From NCBI GenBank assembly GCA_033439295.1, contig JAVTLE010000016.1, positions 682,001 through 746,000 on the forward strand: a stretch of DNA of 64,000 bases. The letters are read 5' to 3'. A model generated the notes under the pieces. That model saw only the letters and a list, made by a program, of their open reading frames with translations. It had not been told where the DNA came from and did not search any database. Below are positions 1 through 12,700 of the stretch, piece by piece. The translations under genes were made by a program, and so were the position numbers. This DNA is from Deuterostichococcus epilithicus. Lineage: Eukaryota; Chlorophyta; Trebouxiophyceae; Prasiolales; Stichococcaceae. How positions within the stretch are numbered: the first letter of the stretch is position 1; each line of letters starts with the position of its first letter.

Positions 1-3000
1 TGTCGGGGCGCTCCTGCCGCGGCGGCGCCGATGGCCGCTCCAGGTGCGCGTCCGCTGCCGGGCCAGCACCGTCACCGCCGCCGCCATCCAGAAGGAGGTC
101 GTAAGCGCGGCCGCCGTGCTGCGCCGGTCGCCGGTGGTCGGACTGCGTGCAGGGTACAGGAATAACGGTGGGACGGGTTGGTGCACACACGGATGCACCA
201 TCAGAAGTAACTGTTAAAAGTTGTTGAATGCAAGGTCTTCGGACTTTGGTGCAGCAATAGCTGTTGGCGGCTTAAATTCTCCCTTTCAGGCGGCATGCAA
301 GCGGTCCAGCAGTAAGTGCTGAATAGCAGCACACACGCTTGAGAAGCCGCCTCCCTGAGAGCTGCGTTCCTTCCAGCAGCGAAGAGAGGCGGCTGCTCAC
401 CTTCAGCGCAAGCACGCTACCAGCCATGTTGGCGGCAGCACCGCCGCCGGGACCGCCGCCGCCTCTGGCGCCCTTGTTGGGGCACTCACGAGCCATGTGC
501 CCCAGCTGCCCACACTCTGCAGCAGGGGATGCCAGGTTTTTAGAAGTTTCTTTGGCGCCCCTGTCAGGGCAATCACGTGCCATGGCCCAGCTGGTTGCAC
601 TCTGCAGGCAGCAGCACGTGTGCCAGCCGTCAAAGAGAGACGGCTTCATTTTTCTCAAGGAAGCACAGGCAGCGGCAGTCAGCAGCAAGCCTTAAAGCAT
701 TGCGCTGATGTGCCGCTGCGAGCAAGATTCAGAGCATCGCGCTGACATGCCGTTCCGTGCTTGATGCATCACAAGACAGGCAGGCAGCGGCAGAGCCGAC
801 TTGGCGGCCAACAGTTGAAAGACTAGTGCCATCGTGACGCCATGCGCTTGCAGCAGCACTGTGCAGGTTTTCACCGAAGCAGCCGCCGCCACGGCCGCCG
901 GGCACGCCGGAGTTGGCGGACTCGCCCGCCGCGGCATCCGCCTTGTTGCCAAAGGTCTTGAACTGGCGCCACAGGTGGCTTACACTCTGGCTGAAGTCCA
1001 CCTGCGCGGACGGGGACACAGACTGACAGATGGGTCAGGAAAAGACGAAGAAGAAAACCGGGAGCACGAGGCCTCGCTCCCTTGCCTCACGCCTCGTCCC
1101 CAGCAGCAGCAGCAGTCGCGAGGCGACAGGGAGGCTGACTCTGTCCAGCGACACGGTGGATGTGAGGATGTTCGATTCGTGGCACCAGCAGGGGGTCGCG
1201 CCTTGATGCGGCGGTCGTCGATGAGCACGTTGTTCATCTTGAAGTAGGCGTCCTCAGACGACTTGTCGTTATCAAAGCCGATGAAGGCATATTGCAGGCT
1301 GTCGCCTGCGAAACATGGCACACGGCAGTGTGTCTGAGGCAGCCTTCCAGGGAGGCCTCCACACCCTGGTGAAGTCGGTGATGCCATGGGCATGAACATT
1401 CTTGTGGCACCGGCTCTGAAGGTTGCACAACAGCTGCAGACCGCCGCGGGGAATAATAACGGCATCCTCATTGCATTGACATTCCTGGTTGCGCTGCCTT
1501 GCTCGCTGTCATGCTCTCGGTGTCCTGAGGGCGCGCCTGTCTTGTAGTCGCGGATGATGTCGCAGGAGGTGATTTTGCCGAAGCGGGAGAAGATGATCTC
1601 AAGATCCTCCTCTGTCGTCACCTGCACTTGCAGCGGCCCAGTCAGCATGACCTGACATGGTCAGCTGCATCAGCGGTCAGCTGGTTTTGCAGCCGCGGCT
1701 CGCACTGATGCAATTCCCGCCACACTCGAGCTTCCGGCGGTGACGTGTGACAACTGGGCTGGTTCCTCGGCGGCCAGGGCTGGGCGGGTCGCGCTGGGAC
1801 GCTGGGGGTAGATGGCACTCAGCCGATGACAGGGGGCCTAATCATCCTGGAGATCAGACAGGAGGTCACATTTGAAGTTCGGGGCTTCAGGGGTGTTGAA
1901 GGTCAGGTCGGCAGGACCTCACCTGGTTGAGCTTGCACACGAACAGCATGTTGGTGGGCGGCTTGCTGTCCGCCTCCGGCAGGTCGCCAATCATCTCCAG
2001 CACCACCGCCCTAAATGTAGAGGGTGCAACAGCCATCAAGCTCGGTGCAACCCTGAGCGCCATTGTCGTTGAGAGGTTCCGACTTGCGCGCGGAGCCAGG
2101 AATGGCAAGCCGGTGAGCATCTGACTGTCTGCACGCGCCCGCCTCGCAGGCCGTCCCCCAAGCCAGAGCCGCCGACGTCTCAGCAGCAACAGACGCCGGC
2201 ATGCAGGTCTGGAAGAGCAGGCGTCGGCGGGAGCGCCGCACTGATACTGCAAACGCTCGCACAGAGCGATTGGGTAGCATAATTCCCTTCCGGCACCTGT
2301 TCTTCGCCTCGCTGACACGGTTGGACTCCTCAATCTCCTCCAGCGACCGCTGGTCCTGGTCCGGCACCCAGTCGTCCTCCAGCCGCGTGTCGCCCTGGGG
2401 CGCAGCAGGATGCGAATTGAGACGAAACTTTTGAAAGGAAGTTAATCACAATATTTGCTTGGAAGGCTCATGGCACCCAGTCGCCCTCCAGCTGTGTGTC
2501 GCCCTGGGGCGCGGCATGATGCGAACTGAACCGAGGTTTATCATGCTATGTGTATGGGAGGTTCATGGCAATTACTCGTCCTCTAGCCGCGTGTCTCCCT
2601 GCGTCACGGCAGAACCCAAGTGTACCGAAAGAAAACGGGTCTCTCGCAACACGAATGTCTGCACGGGACCGTCCAGTACATCACGACTGGGTGTCGTTCT
2701 TGAGCTTGCGGAACTCGCCCTGCCTGCAGGCCAAGACGTTGTGCATTTTCATGAGAGACCCTTTTTAGAGAAACTTTTCCTTTAAAAACCCTATTTCTCC
2801 AACTCAGTTATCAAGTGCACCTCCACCATGACGGGCTCCGGCGACTGCTCCGGGATGTGCTCCGCCAGCTGCTGCGGGTCGTCGAAGGGGTCGTCCAGGA
2901 TGATGGTGTGCCGAATGCGGATGTTCTGCGGCGACAGGACGACAGCGGCGAATCAGTGACTATACGTGATCAGCCGGCGCAGTTGACGGAAAGCAGGCCA

Positions 3001-5149
3001 GCCAGAATGAGCCGATCGGATGTTCTCCAGCATGCAGCCACGTGCACAGCTGGGTTGAGGGAGGATGGCCGGCCAAAGATGCCTGACAGCAGGCAAGCTG
3101 TCCTGGGTGATGGTGACCCAGATGCGAGTATCTCCATGGCAGCAGGACAGCGGCGCATGGCTGAACCGAAAGAGTGCTGCCGGGCAGAGACGCTTTGCAG
3201 GCGTGCCCTGGGCACAACCGTCCCGCATACAGGCTGTCTGCTTGGAAAGGCTGGATGCCGTGCTGATGTTGCACGGGGCGAATGCAGCATCAACACTCGA
3301 CATCCAATCAGTCAAAGCAGGCACAATGCACACCTGCAGCGGCCGACCATTTTCGTCCACAAAAGCCTCATCGATGGCCTCCAGCACATCCAGTCCCTCG
3401 CTCACCTGCGGCAGGCGCCCGACCGATTCTGAATCACACCTAGGGAGCTGCACTGGCTGCCATGCCTCGTGCTCAGCATGTGCGCTGATGCTGACGGCAA
3501 TACTTGCTGCCTTCGTGCTCAATCGTGAAGCCAAGCCGGTGCGACACTGGTGCCAGTCGAACGAGCTGGCCTCTCTAGTGAGCGTTCACCGCCCTGGCAC
3601 CTGCGCTGGCGGCCTGCCGCCGATGTGCTCCCGACTGCTGTCGGAATATTCACTGTCGACTGTGCAACCCGAATGCATGCCCGGCTGACCCCCTGCCCAG
3701 CCCGCTTCATGACATGGATGACGACGCTGGCGGCTTCGTTCAGGCTCAGCGAGCATGTTGCCTTAATGAAGCGCAAGCAGTCTTGCACCTGCTGATGGAT
3801 ACATGGTGTTGGCTGAAACAGCAGTACTGCGCGGCGCAGGGCTACACCGATGAATACAAGCAGATCATGCAGCGAGCGCTGGAGGGTGCTTTTCAATCGG
3901 GCGCCAAACTTCGTTTTGAAAGAGCACCCTCCATCGCCTGCTCCATGGTCTGCTTGTACTCGTCGTTGTAGTTCTGCGCCGCGCCATACGACCCCCTTCT
4001 CAGTCAACAAAACGCATTGCAACGTGACCTGAAAGGGATGGGAGTTGTGAGGCAGGCCTAGTGAAGAGTGCATGGGTGCAACAGGTTTGTGCTTCCAGGT
4101 TGCAGGCTTCCTGTCACGGCTGTCCAGCCTGGCGCCCCATAGCTGAACATGGCAGCACATGGGATCTCCTGCAACCTCCTGGAGTGCGAAAAGGAAATGG
4201 AGAATGCTCGCCTCCCCGAAAATGGTGTGCTTCTCGTCGAGGCTGTCCAGCTCGGCCCCCGTGGTGATGTAGAACTGCGACGCATTGGCGTCCTTGGCGC
4301 CGCCCGCCATGGCGACCAGGCCCTTGCGCTTGTGTTTGAGGTGCGGGTGGATCTCGTCCTCGAACAGCCGTGCCTGGTCCCCGTACATGACCCTGCAGTT
4401 GTCATTATAGAATTTACATGATGAACCACATGGGCGCGACACGCATGACCCTGCACGCCGCCGCTGCTAGCAGGTTCGCCAGCCGTCCACAGACGGTTGG
4501 GTGAGTGCATTTGCTGATTGGAGGAAACAGGCTTTTGAGGGGCTGCAGACTGCTGGCGTCCCTCTACAGCCGAAGTGCTTGGAGATCTGGAAGCAGCCCG
4601 TGGCCCACATTGCCGGCCGAGGCGACTAGAAGCGTGTCAACAACCAAGGAGGAGCTTGTGCACCCGTACACCGACGACCCGCCCTTGCCGGTGCCTGTGG
4701 GGTCGCCGGTCTGCACGATGAAGCCCTTCTGAACATTGTGGAACAGCGCGTCGTTGTAGTACTTGATCCTGCAGGGAGGCAATGGTTTCCGTTAGTTTCC
4801 TGAGGTGTGATGGCACAGCTTTTGGGCGCTGGCGACACCGTCAGCATTGGCGTTGGCGCATGGGTCATCACACGGAAGTGTATGACCGATGGAAGTCCAT
4901 GACCGCCTCAGCGAGGCGCATCTGACACTGAGGAGCGACAGCTCATTGCAGGCACGCCCGGCTGCGCATGGGGGATGGGCGTTTCGGGAGCGCTCCGGCG
5001 CAGCAGACGAACCCAATGCGCGCCGCGCATGCAACGCAGAAAGCGACCCACTTGCACAGCTTCAGGAAGTTCTTCGTGGCGAGCGGGCACTCCTCCGTGT
5101 ACAGGTCGACGACCAGGTCGCCCTTGCTGGTTTCCAGTAATACCGCCAT
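1..5149 (-). CDS. CYP59: Cyclophilin-RRM-zinc-knuckle protein CYP59/PPIL4, 3' end missing
   Basis: Nuclear multidomain peptidyl-prolyl isomerase; in plants the family links the RNA polymerase II C-terminal domain with RNA. Twelve exons: 5149-5052, 4768-4664, 4392-4212, 3405-3334, 2925-2821, 2394-2297, 2010-1923, 1621-1537, 1305-1202, 1001-875, 516-401 and 142 to beyond base 1. All phases close, giving about 440 residues in the window. The cyclophilin domain comes first (starts [20 protein letters not shown], later [19 protein letters not shown]). The RRM follows (LFVCKLNQ, then YAFIGFD as RNP1-like), then a CX2CX4HX4C knuckle ([14 protein letters not shown]). The last exon is charged and Arg/Asp-rich, as in the family tail. 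The ATG at 5149 matches the family start. Three introns (4211-3406, 1536-1306, 1201-1002) begin with GC instead of GT. It is divergent from the cold-shock gene. Confidence 0.93.
554..607 (-). pseudogene. Decayed copy of the CYP59 zinc-knuckle exon start
   Basis: This 54-nt stretch in the CYP59 intron just upstream of the real knuckle exon repeats 467-522, about 80-85% by eye. It keeps the CTGCAG acceptor and the first knuckle residues (CNQLGH). A 2-nt deletion then shifts the frame and brings in TGA. If spliced from the preceding exon it would give CFEC-NQLGH followed by a stop, so it could only act as a poison exon or is simply dead. Confidence 0.75.
2363..2612 (-). repeat. Three tandem copies of the start of a CYP59 exon
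   Basis: Copies begin near 2363, 2472 and 2567 on the + strand. The first is the working exon start ([11 protein letters not shown] read on the minus strand). The second is about 90% identical over 55 nt, keeps a CCCCAG acceptor and reads [11 protein letters not shown] before diverging. The third keeps a CAG acceptor but reaches a stop after GDTRLEDE. The extra copies lie in the intron immediately upstream of the real exon. Confidence 0.8.
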
Positions 5150-5665
5150 GTTGGAGTTGGCGCTGCCACGCCGCACGCAGCGCTGACTGCGCTGCCTCAC
5201 TGGGTTGCACCGCCGTCAGGACGCCCCGGGTCGATTTCGATCAATGTTCACCTAGGAGCTGCATCCTTTAGCGTTGTTTTCGCGATCTGAATCTGCGCAG
5301 TGGGCCTGCACGCGTTGCCGATCAGTGATGGTGACGGTGGCCTTGTAAGTGCCGCAACACGATCAGCTGACCCGACAGACCTGTTGCTTAGGCGACAAAC
5401 AACATGCGCGTAACATAGTAGACTTCTGGCGCCGAGAGGCGCATGTGTTGAGCATGATGGAGCCACGGAAGTAAAGGACGTAGCCTGAGGAAGTTTGTCA
5501 GGGGAATAATACCGAGCACTGGAAGTGTCTTTCAACTTCCCTTGCACCCTGCCTCAAGGTCCCAGCCGCCCCACTGAAATCTGTCTCCACAACTCCCCGC
5601 TGCACTTCCGCGGGCCCCTCTTTCAGCTTCACAGCGTCAAACAAGACAGTACTCCACGTGCAAAC
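5150..5665. promoter_or_regulatory. Divergent promoter region between CYP59 and the cold-shock gene
   Basis: These 516 bp separate two head-to-head start codons and must hold both 5' UTRs and promoters. No clear TATA box or other named element was seen. The regulatory role follows only from the gene arrangement. Confidence 0.5.
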
Positions 5666-8509
5666 ATGGCCGCCAAGGCGACAGGGTAGGTACCGACAAC
5701 CCCTCCCGAACCTGCCCCTTCTCTCCAGCTGCAGCGGGCCGTCCCGTCGCTGCCCCGGCTGCGGGGCGAAGTGCCGGGGCTGGTTTGCGGACTGCATGGC
5801 GATTTTCGAGCAGCGGCGGGGCCAGCTGCCGAGGCTAGGTCGAGCTGGCCTGCCTGCGCAGCTTTTCTGATCTGTTCGGTTTCCGTCTCGGCCCCTGTGG
5901 CGACGCTGATCATGCACGCGCCGGGGCAAACCGCGCGCTTATCATTGATGTTGTCAGCTCGTGATCAGCCGTGTTCGGCACTCCGCCGTGCGCCCTTCCG
6001 CGAGCCCTCGCCCGGCACTGAACTCTTTTTCCGTCAGGCGGCCAGCCCAGCCTGCGCTCGCCTTTGCAGCCTGGCGTCGGTAGCGGCAGCACCTTGTTCG
6101 TCGAAAGTATCGGAGTCGCTCTGCAGGCGGGGGCTGCAGAGGCAGCAATAGTCTCATGCAGCGGCCAGATATTCTTGCAGCAAAATTATCTGCCGTGAGC
6201 TTGCTCGAACAGCCATAGCCGCAGCGATCCCCAACCTCTGGGTCTACAACATGCCGACGCTGCTGCTGGCACTCAGTGGGACTTGCATGAGGTCGTCGGC
6301 CCATCGTGACACACTTTCCTGTCCATGTTGTGTCGGTGCTGAGAACTGGAGTCTAGACACTTCGTTCCGATTAGAGGCGCCGAGTCAGGGCACCGGCAGC
6401 TCAGCTTCCGACGTGCTTGGTCATACACAAGCCGGGCATTGCAGTGCCCGGTGCTGTACCACCTGATCCCTGACATCAACAATCTGGTCTGACTTGGGTT
6501 ATTACCTCTCCGCTGCAGAACCGTCAAGTGGTTCGACGCCACCAAGGGCTTCGGCTTCATCACCCCCAACGGCGGTGGTGATGACCTTTTCGTCCACCAG
6601 GTATGCTCAAGTGTGGTCTGAGCACATGCGCTCTTGTATGCGCTCTTGTAACACACAGCCTTGTCACCAGCTTGCAGCGAGATTGAGTTGCCCTCCCTCA
6701 ATCCATTAGCGAGCACGATCGCGACCGCTCGCAAATTCTTCAAGTCTCGGCAGCACCTGCTGTACGGTTCTGAGGCTACTGTTTCTGTTCCGCAACCAAG
6801 ACTGCTGTCACCGTGCCGCTGCAGACCAGCATCCAGACCGATGGCTACCGCAGCCTGCGCGAGGGTGAGGAGGTCGAGTTCGACATCGAGTCGGGCGATG
6901 ACGGCCGCACCAAGGCCGTGGCCGTGACTGGCCCTGGCGGCGCCCCGCCTCTGGTGGGCATCCCCGCTGTACCCACATATTTTGTCTAAAATTGGCACGC
7001 TTCTGCTCATGCGCCTTTGTAGCCTGATGCCGTGTCCCGCTGCCCTGCTTGCTTGCCATACGTGCGCCTGTCTGAAGACCTGTTGACACAGGTTAGTGTC
7101 ATGTCTCGCAGGGCGGCGGTGACCGGGGTGGCGGCGGCGGCCGTGGCGGCGGCGGCGGCTTCGGCGGCGGCGGCTTCGGCGGCGGCGGCTATGGCCAGCA
7201 GGGCGGCGGCTACGGCGGTGGTGAGCATTGCCTGTAGTAGCTCAAAGCGCACGACATGGTCTCAATGCACCCTGCTGGCATGTATGTCACACCTGTATGT
7301 CGCACTCCAGCGGTAAATATCTGGCTGCTCGCATCATACTCATATGCACATGTGTTTCGTGTGAAACAGGCGGCGGCTACGGTATGCCGCCGCACCTCTT
7401 CAGACCCTGTTCTTGATGTCTCCCTCCTTACATCATACTGCACATGCGCATGCTGCCCCTCTATGCATCCCTGAACGGTGTTCTGCACGAACTCGTGCAC
7501 GAAATTGTCTGCAGCACTGTGCACTCAGCCTGCTGCCCCTTGCTGCAAGAGTTCTCCGCGTTCTTACAATGTCCCCTTCCCCTGCTGGTGCCCCAGGCGG
7601 CGGCGGCGGCGGTGGCCGTGGCGGCGCTTGCGTGAGTCTTTTGCCTGCTGTCGCTGTCGCCAGGCTCCCCTGATTCGTTCATTCATACCCTGCTTTCATC
7701 ATCCCTTGCGCTGCTGCTGCCGCTCGTTCCCGCCTTCCGCTGAACCACATCGGCTTGTAAATGCAGCAGACACCGCATGTTCCACTGTCAGTATCAGCAT
7801 ATAAACACAAAAATTTGACAAAAATCCACCTTATGCCATGCAGTACGAGTGCGGCCAGCCTGGCCACATCGCACGTGACTGCCCCAACCGCCAGGGCGGC
7901 GGCGGCGGCGGGTGAGGCCTCGTAAGATCTGAACATGCATCCTGGCAACTCGATAAGACTGGAATTGTTCGTCCTGCATGCCAGGCAGTGCCCATTCCTG
8001 TCTCGAAAGATGGTCTGGTGAACTGATGGACTGTCCTGGTGTGCGGCTCCGTCAAAACAGCTATGGCGGCCAGGGGTGAGTGTCACCCCACACCACCTCT
8101 GGTTTTCAGCGCAGCCTCTTGCAGTTGGTGCATGGGCCCACGCGCCCAAACCCATATGGTTTGCCACTGGTCTGTGCACATCTGACGGTTTCGACATCAA
8201 GTGGGCCCTGTCGCCTGACATGTCCAACTGCTTGCTGCCGCAGTGGCGGCGGCTACGGTGGCGGCGGCGGCGGCTACGGCGGCCCGCCCCAGCAGGGCGG
8301 CGGCGGCTACGGCGTAAGTGTCTCTCGACCAACCGCCTTCATACTGGATGCTGATGTATGATCGGAGCGCATGCTACAGCACATCCTGCTTTGCTTGACC
8401 TCCAGCCATCACAGCATCAGTGGCATGGTGTGTTGTCCTGATCTCAGTTGTGCATCGTTTCCAAAACTGACGCTCATTGCTTGCAACTCCACAGGGCGGC
8501 GGCTACTGA
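5666..8509 (+). CDS. Cold-shock-domain glycine-rich CCHC protein
   Basis: RNA-chaperone type protein of the plant CSP/GRP2 family, expected to bind single-stranded RNA or DNA in nucleus and cytoplasm. Ten exons: 5666-5685, 6519-6600, 6825-6953, 7112-7220, 7370-7381, 7597-7631, 7844-7911, 8061-8075, 8244-8313 and 8495-8509. They give an unbroken 184-residue frame. The N-terminal cold-shock domain starts [20 protein letters not shown], with DLFVHQ as RNP2-like motif. A glycine-rich tract ([15 protein letters not shown]), one CCHC knuckle ([14 protein letters not shown]) and a second glycine/tyrosine tail ending GGGY follow. Two exons are micro-exons of 12 and 15 nt. The 832-nt first intron sits after seven codons. 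Many land-plant relatives have two or more knuckles; this one has one. Confidence 0.93.
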
Positions 8510-9740
8510 GCACGTCCCCCTTGAGGCCGCGCCATGCACACTACTGCTGCAAGGGGCCGCCTGGGAGCCGCCATCACCGTCGGCCCCCAGGCTCGCTGCG
8601 ACCAGCCGAGCGTTGGCGCTGCCTGCAACACAGCGCCCCAGGGGCGGCTGACCCGCCGGCAGGCGTGGCAGCCACAACACAAGCCCCAGCAAGTTTGACA
8701 GATTCACAGGGGCCTGTGTCCTGCTTCTATTCGGTGCCGTAAGGGTCGTCCCACCAGACTTCCCCCGGCGGCCTTTGCGCCGCGGGCATCACTGCTCTGC
8801 TGCTTTTCGAATGTTTGTTGCGTCTTCACTCGCGCTGGTGGTGGGGGCCTTTTCCCACCACGCCGCATGGGGCTTGAGGACATCTTGATTGTTCCCATGG
8901 TCTACTCGCGCGCGCCCAGGGGGCACGCGCAGTGACTTGCATCGGCGGGGGCCCGCCGGTGCAATCACCATGTGGTCTTGTAGGCCCGACAGCAGTAGGG
9001 ATCAACCTGGAACCATCGCATCCCCCAAGTCGGACCGCGGCTTGGGGGCAGCTCGGCAGAATTTCGCGAATGATTCGGTCCTGGCAACACGGAACGATTT
9101 CTCAGTGGAAAGAGGGCAACACGATGTGGACTCACCAAACCAAAGAGTGTTCTGCTGGAAGGCCTGCTTGCAACACGACAACGCTGTAAGCAAGACTTTG
9201 ATGAGTTTTGTTGGGTGCCAATGATTGCTCCACTCCCACCTAAGCTGCTGCCTTCATCTTCTCTTCCCATGAAGGTTCTAGTTGTCAAATGTCGGCCGCC
9301 GGCCTGCACCACCTTCCTGTGAATAACCAACCTCCCTGACCCATAAATTTAAAGAAATCTTTCCTTGTACCTACCTGCTTTCCTTCCAGGCCCCAATCCG
9401 CACAGAGATTTGCAGGAGCTGAGCCCTGCAAGGTGGCAGGGGCGTCCTATCTATATAATTGGCGCAGCGTTAAGCGCTGTCAGGTATCAAAAGGTTAGGC
9501 AGTAGGTGTGTGAACCAATGAGCGGCGATTACCTACAGGAAATGCTGGGACTCGCATAATTTCCCACTTAGTCTCTCTGCTGTGGCATGCATGCTGGAGA
9601 TGAATCAGTACGTTCGAAGTAGGCACTACACACATGCACTCAGCTGCCCACCACCGCCTCACAGCACCTCCCACAGGTCAACAATCAGATGATTGCTTGG
9701 TTGGTCGCTTCCTTGGTGGTTTGGCATACAATCGACCGAA
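8510..9740. other. Intergenic: 3' ends of two convergent genes
   Basis: This holds the 3' UTR of the cold-shock gene and the downstream flank of the F-box/LRR gene. A TGTAA motif at 9185 could be an algal poly(A) signal for the plus-strand gene, but this is weak. No further gene was seen. Confidence 0.4.
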
Positions 9741-12700
9741 TTATACCAGCAGCCGAATGTAAGGATAGGCAAAGCTGCTGCGGTTTGGCCAGCGGTGAGG
9801 AGCGTTGCCCGCATTGGCACGTATGCCCCGTAGGTTGATCTCCCGCAACTGTGGGAGGCGGCACAGGGCTGCCACGCCCCTGCAAACAGCCAGGAAGGCT
9901 GTTGTGTGCGGCGCAATCCTGTCAATTTGCACGCCCGGAACGGCCGCAGCGTCAGCCGTGCACTGGCATGTGCGGTGCAGCGGCATATGCTTGCAGCTTC
10001 AAGCATGCCTGTTGCCCAAATCAGCACCAGGCAACTGCACTCTTCACCGCATCCACCGCATCTGCAGATGGGACATGGTGCGATCTCAGCCAGGGCCTCG
10101 CACCTGGGGTTGATATTTCTGCAGGACCACAAACTCAGTGTTCGCAGCTCTTGCAGGCGCGCCACCTCTTGCAGTCCCGCGTCGGCCACGTCGGAGGAGT
10201 CAAGCTGCAGGCGCGTGAGTCCCGACAGCGCGCCAACGGCCTGCATGGCCTCCAGTGCCAACATGTTCCTGCCAAGGCTCAGCACCCGCAGATGCCGCAG
10301 CGCCTGCATTGCTTGCAGCCCCGCCAGCAACAGCGCCCTCGCCATCTGCATGCGTCACCAATCAGCTTCTCAGCGTCAAATATAGCTCATGACTGAGTGT
10401 GGAGCGTCTACGGCTGCAAGTGTCCAGCACTATTTGTTCCCCTCCTAGTAGCTGCCTATGTAGCGCCATCTATGCCCTGGCGATGAAGGTGCCCACCGGT
10501 GCATGAGCTGAGTGGTGTCTCGGCAGCCACATATTCATAACTGACACCATCTACGGCTACAATATCTTGGGAATATATCTCAGTAGCTGCCTGGCGTCAT
10601 TGATGCCTTGGTGATTGAAAGTGCTCACCGGTGCATGAGCTGGTGTTTCGGCCTCCCCATATTCGTAGCTGACACCTTCCAGAGCCAGGCGTGTCAGGCC
10701 AGTCGCACCAGCCAGCACCGCGATGCCAGAGTCAAGGATGTTGACCTCGAAAAGATCCACGTCCTGCAGCGCTGGCGACCAAGTCAGATCGGCCAGCGCG
10801 GCGGCAGACGGCAGCCTGAGCTGGCCAGCCTCCAGCCTTTGCAGCGCCGTCAGATGCTGCCGTATGGACTGGCACGACCTGCGTGATCAGCAGGTTGCGC
10901 CATCATGTCTGTGCAGGACGACATACGTGACACTGCTGGTTGCTGCACCATGTTGAAGCTCCGACCATGCCAAGCAGCAGACATGCCCTGCAACATGTCC
11001 GCACAGCGGGGACTGTGCAGACCAACAGACATGCGCACAACAGATGGATGAAAGCATCAAATGGAGAGGCAGGGCGCACCTTTCTGTGACCGCTTCCTCG
11101 CAGCCAGTGATATCGAGGCCTGTCAGGCCGGGGAACCTGCTCACAGCGTCCGTCAGGGCGGCCTCTGTCAGGATGCTTGCATGAGGGAGCTCCAGCTGCC
11201 GCAGGCAGGGCGTCCAGTGTGTTGATATTGGCCGGAGAATTGTCATCTGCAGGCAGTTGACAACATTGGATCTGAGGTATGGCCCTCAGAAGGGCATTTG
11301 TGGCAGTTTATTTAAATTGACGCCTGTTGTGCTGATCATGCGTCTTGCATGTGTTTGCACTTTTGCGCGTGGCAAAGGACAGCACAGCTTGCAGATACAA
11401 ATTTTGCTAAGGGAGCAGTCAGCCAGCCACCCTTTCATGACCTGACGAAAGCCGAGGAATGTCACAGAGGTGAGGGTGGTGATGCGCGCAAGGCCAATGG
11501 GCCAGTCAACCTCCGGCTGAAAAGCGAGATCCTCGTTGAAGCAGTCTTGCGTGGCCGACAGCTCCTGCAGGCGTGTCAAGCGCCCGATTACATTTGCGCC
11601 GATGCCTGCAATCGTGGAGGATGCCTCTCAATGCTCGTGAGAAATACGTGATGCAAGGCCCTGGGCCATCTCTTCAAGCACCCATTCGCTTCCAGCAGTA
11701 CGGATCCACTCTGGCCCCACCGTTTCCTGTTGACAGTGCAGAGGCGTCTATGTCCAGAGCCCGCAGCTGTAAAAGCTGCGTCAGTGCGGCAGCAAACATC
11801 AGAGGCTGCAGGCTGGTGCATGCTGGCATCAGCTTCAGCCGAGTCAGCATGGTCATTCCTGACAACCCGCTGCCCGTCAGTCCAGCGAAAACCTCCAGAT
11901 CCAGGTGGACGAGCGACGTGCATCCCTGTCCGATCTGTTGCACATCTGCATCCAAAGGAAGGAATCTACTGGTACGGACGTGCAGACCGCATTCCTACTG
12001 CCACGCATGCGGCAGTACCGCGTGAGCAGCGTCATAAACTGCGCTGACAAGTCATGTCCGAAGAGTAGCACGGCATGTATCAAACTGGAGCACGAAGGGG
12101 CAATCGCCACGTTCTTCTAGGGCTGAAGAGCATCTTTGTGGCAGATAAGAGCGGCAGCCGGCAGCAGCCCTGAGGATGGATGCAATGAAGGGGCGCGCCT
12201 GTGTCGTGGACTGGCGGTGAGTCTATGCGAAGGTGCAGCTCACGCAGTGCTGTTAGGTTAGACAGGTGTCGCAGCCCAGCAGACGAAAGCGTGTCTGTGA
12301 CGTCATCCACTTGGCCAATCGTCATGTGAGTCAGGGTGTGCCGCAGCGGCACCAGCTGCTGCAGGAGCTCGTCGCTGATGCCTGTGCAGTTCCACAGCCG
12401 TAGCTCCTGCGTAAAGCCGGTCACTGCAAGTAAGTTCAGGCGCCACTGGCAGCTTGCTAAGGCTTCCTCTCGGCTTGACACAATGGCTCGCACTGCACGC
12501 TCGACGAAATTTTCCTGCTGATGCAGCGGAGTCTACAGTCTGGAAGGAGGTGACTCGACAACTCGAGCAGCATGCATCAGCATGGCCCGCGCCTTCAATC
12601 CCGTCAGCGCAGCCACGGCTGCCACGCATGCGTCCCCTGAGGGAGATAGGCACCTGTGTCGCCCAAATGCAACAGATTTGGCACCAGCCCCAGCAAGACC

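Noticed and set aside
8080-8361. Long glycine/arginine-rich plus-strand open frames in the cold-shock gene
   Set aside because: They read through introns. The spliced frame with all phases closing uses exons 8061-8075 and 8244-8313 only.
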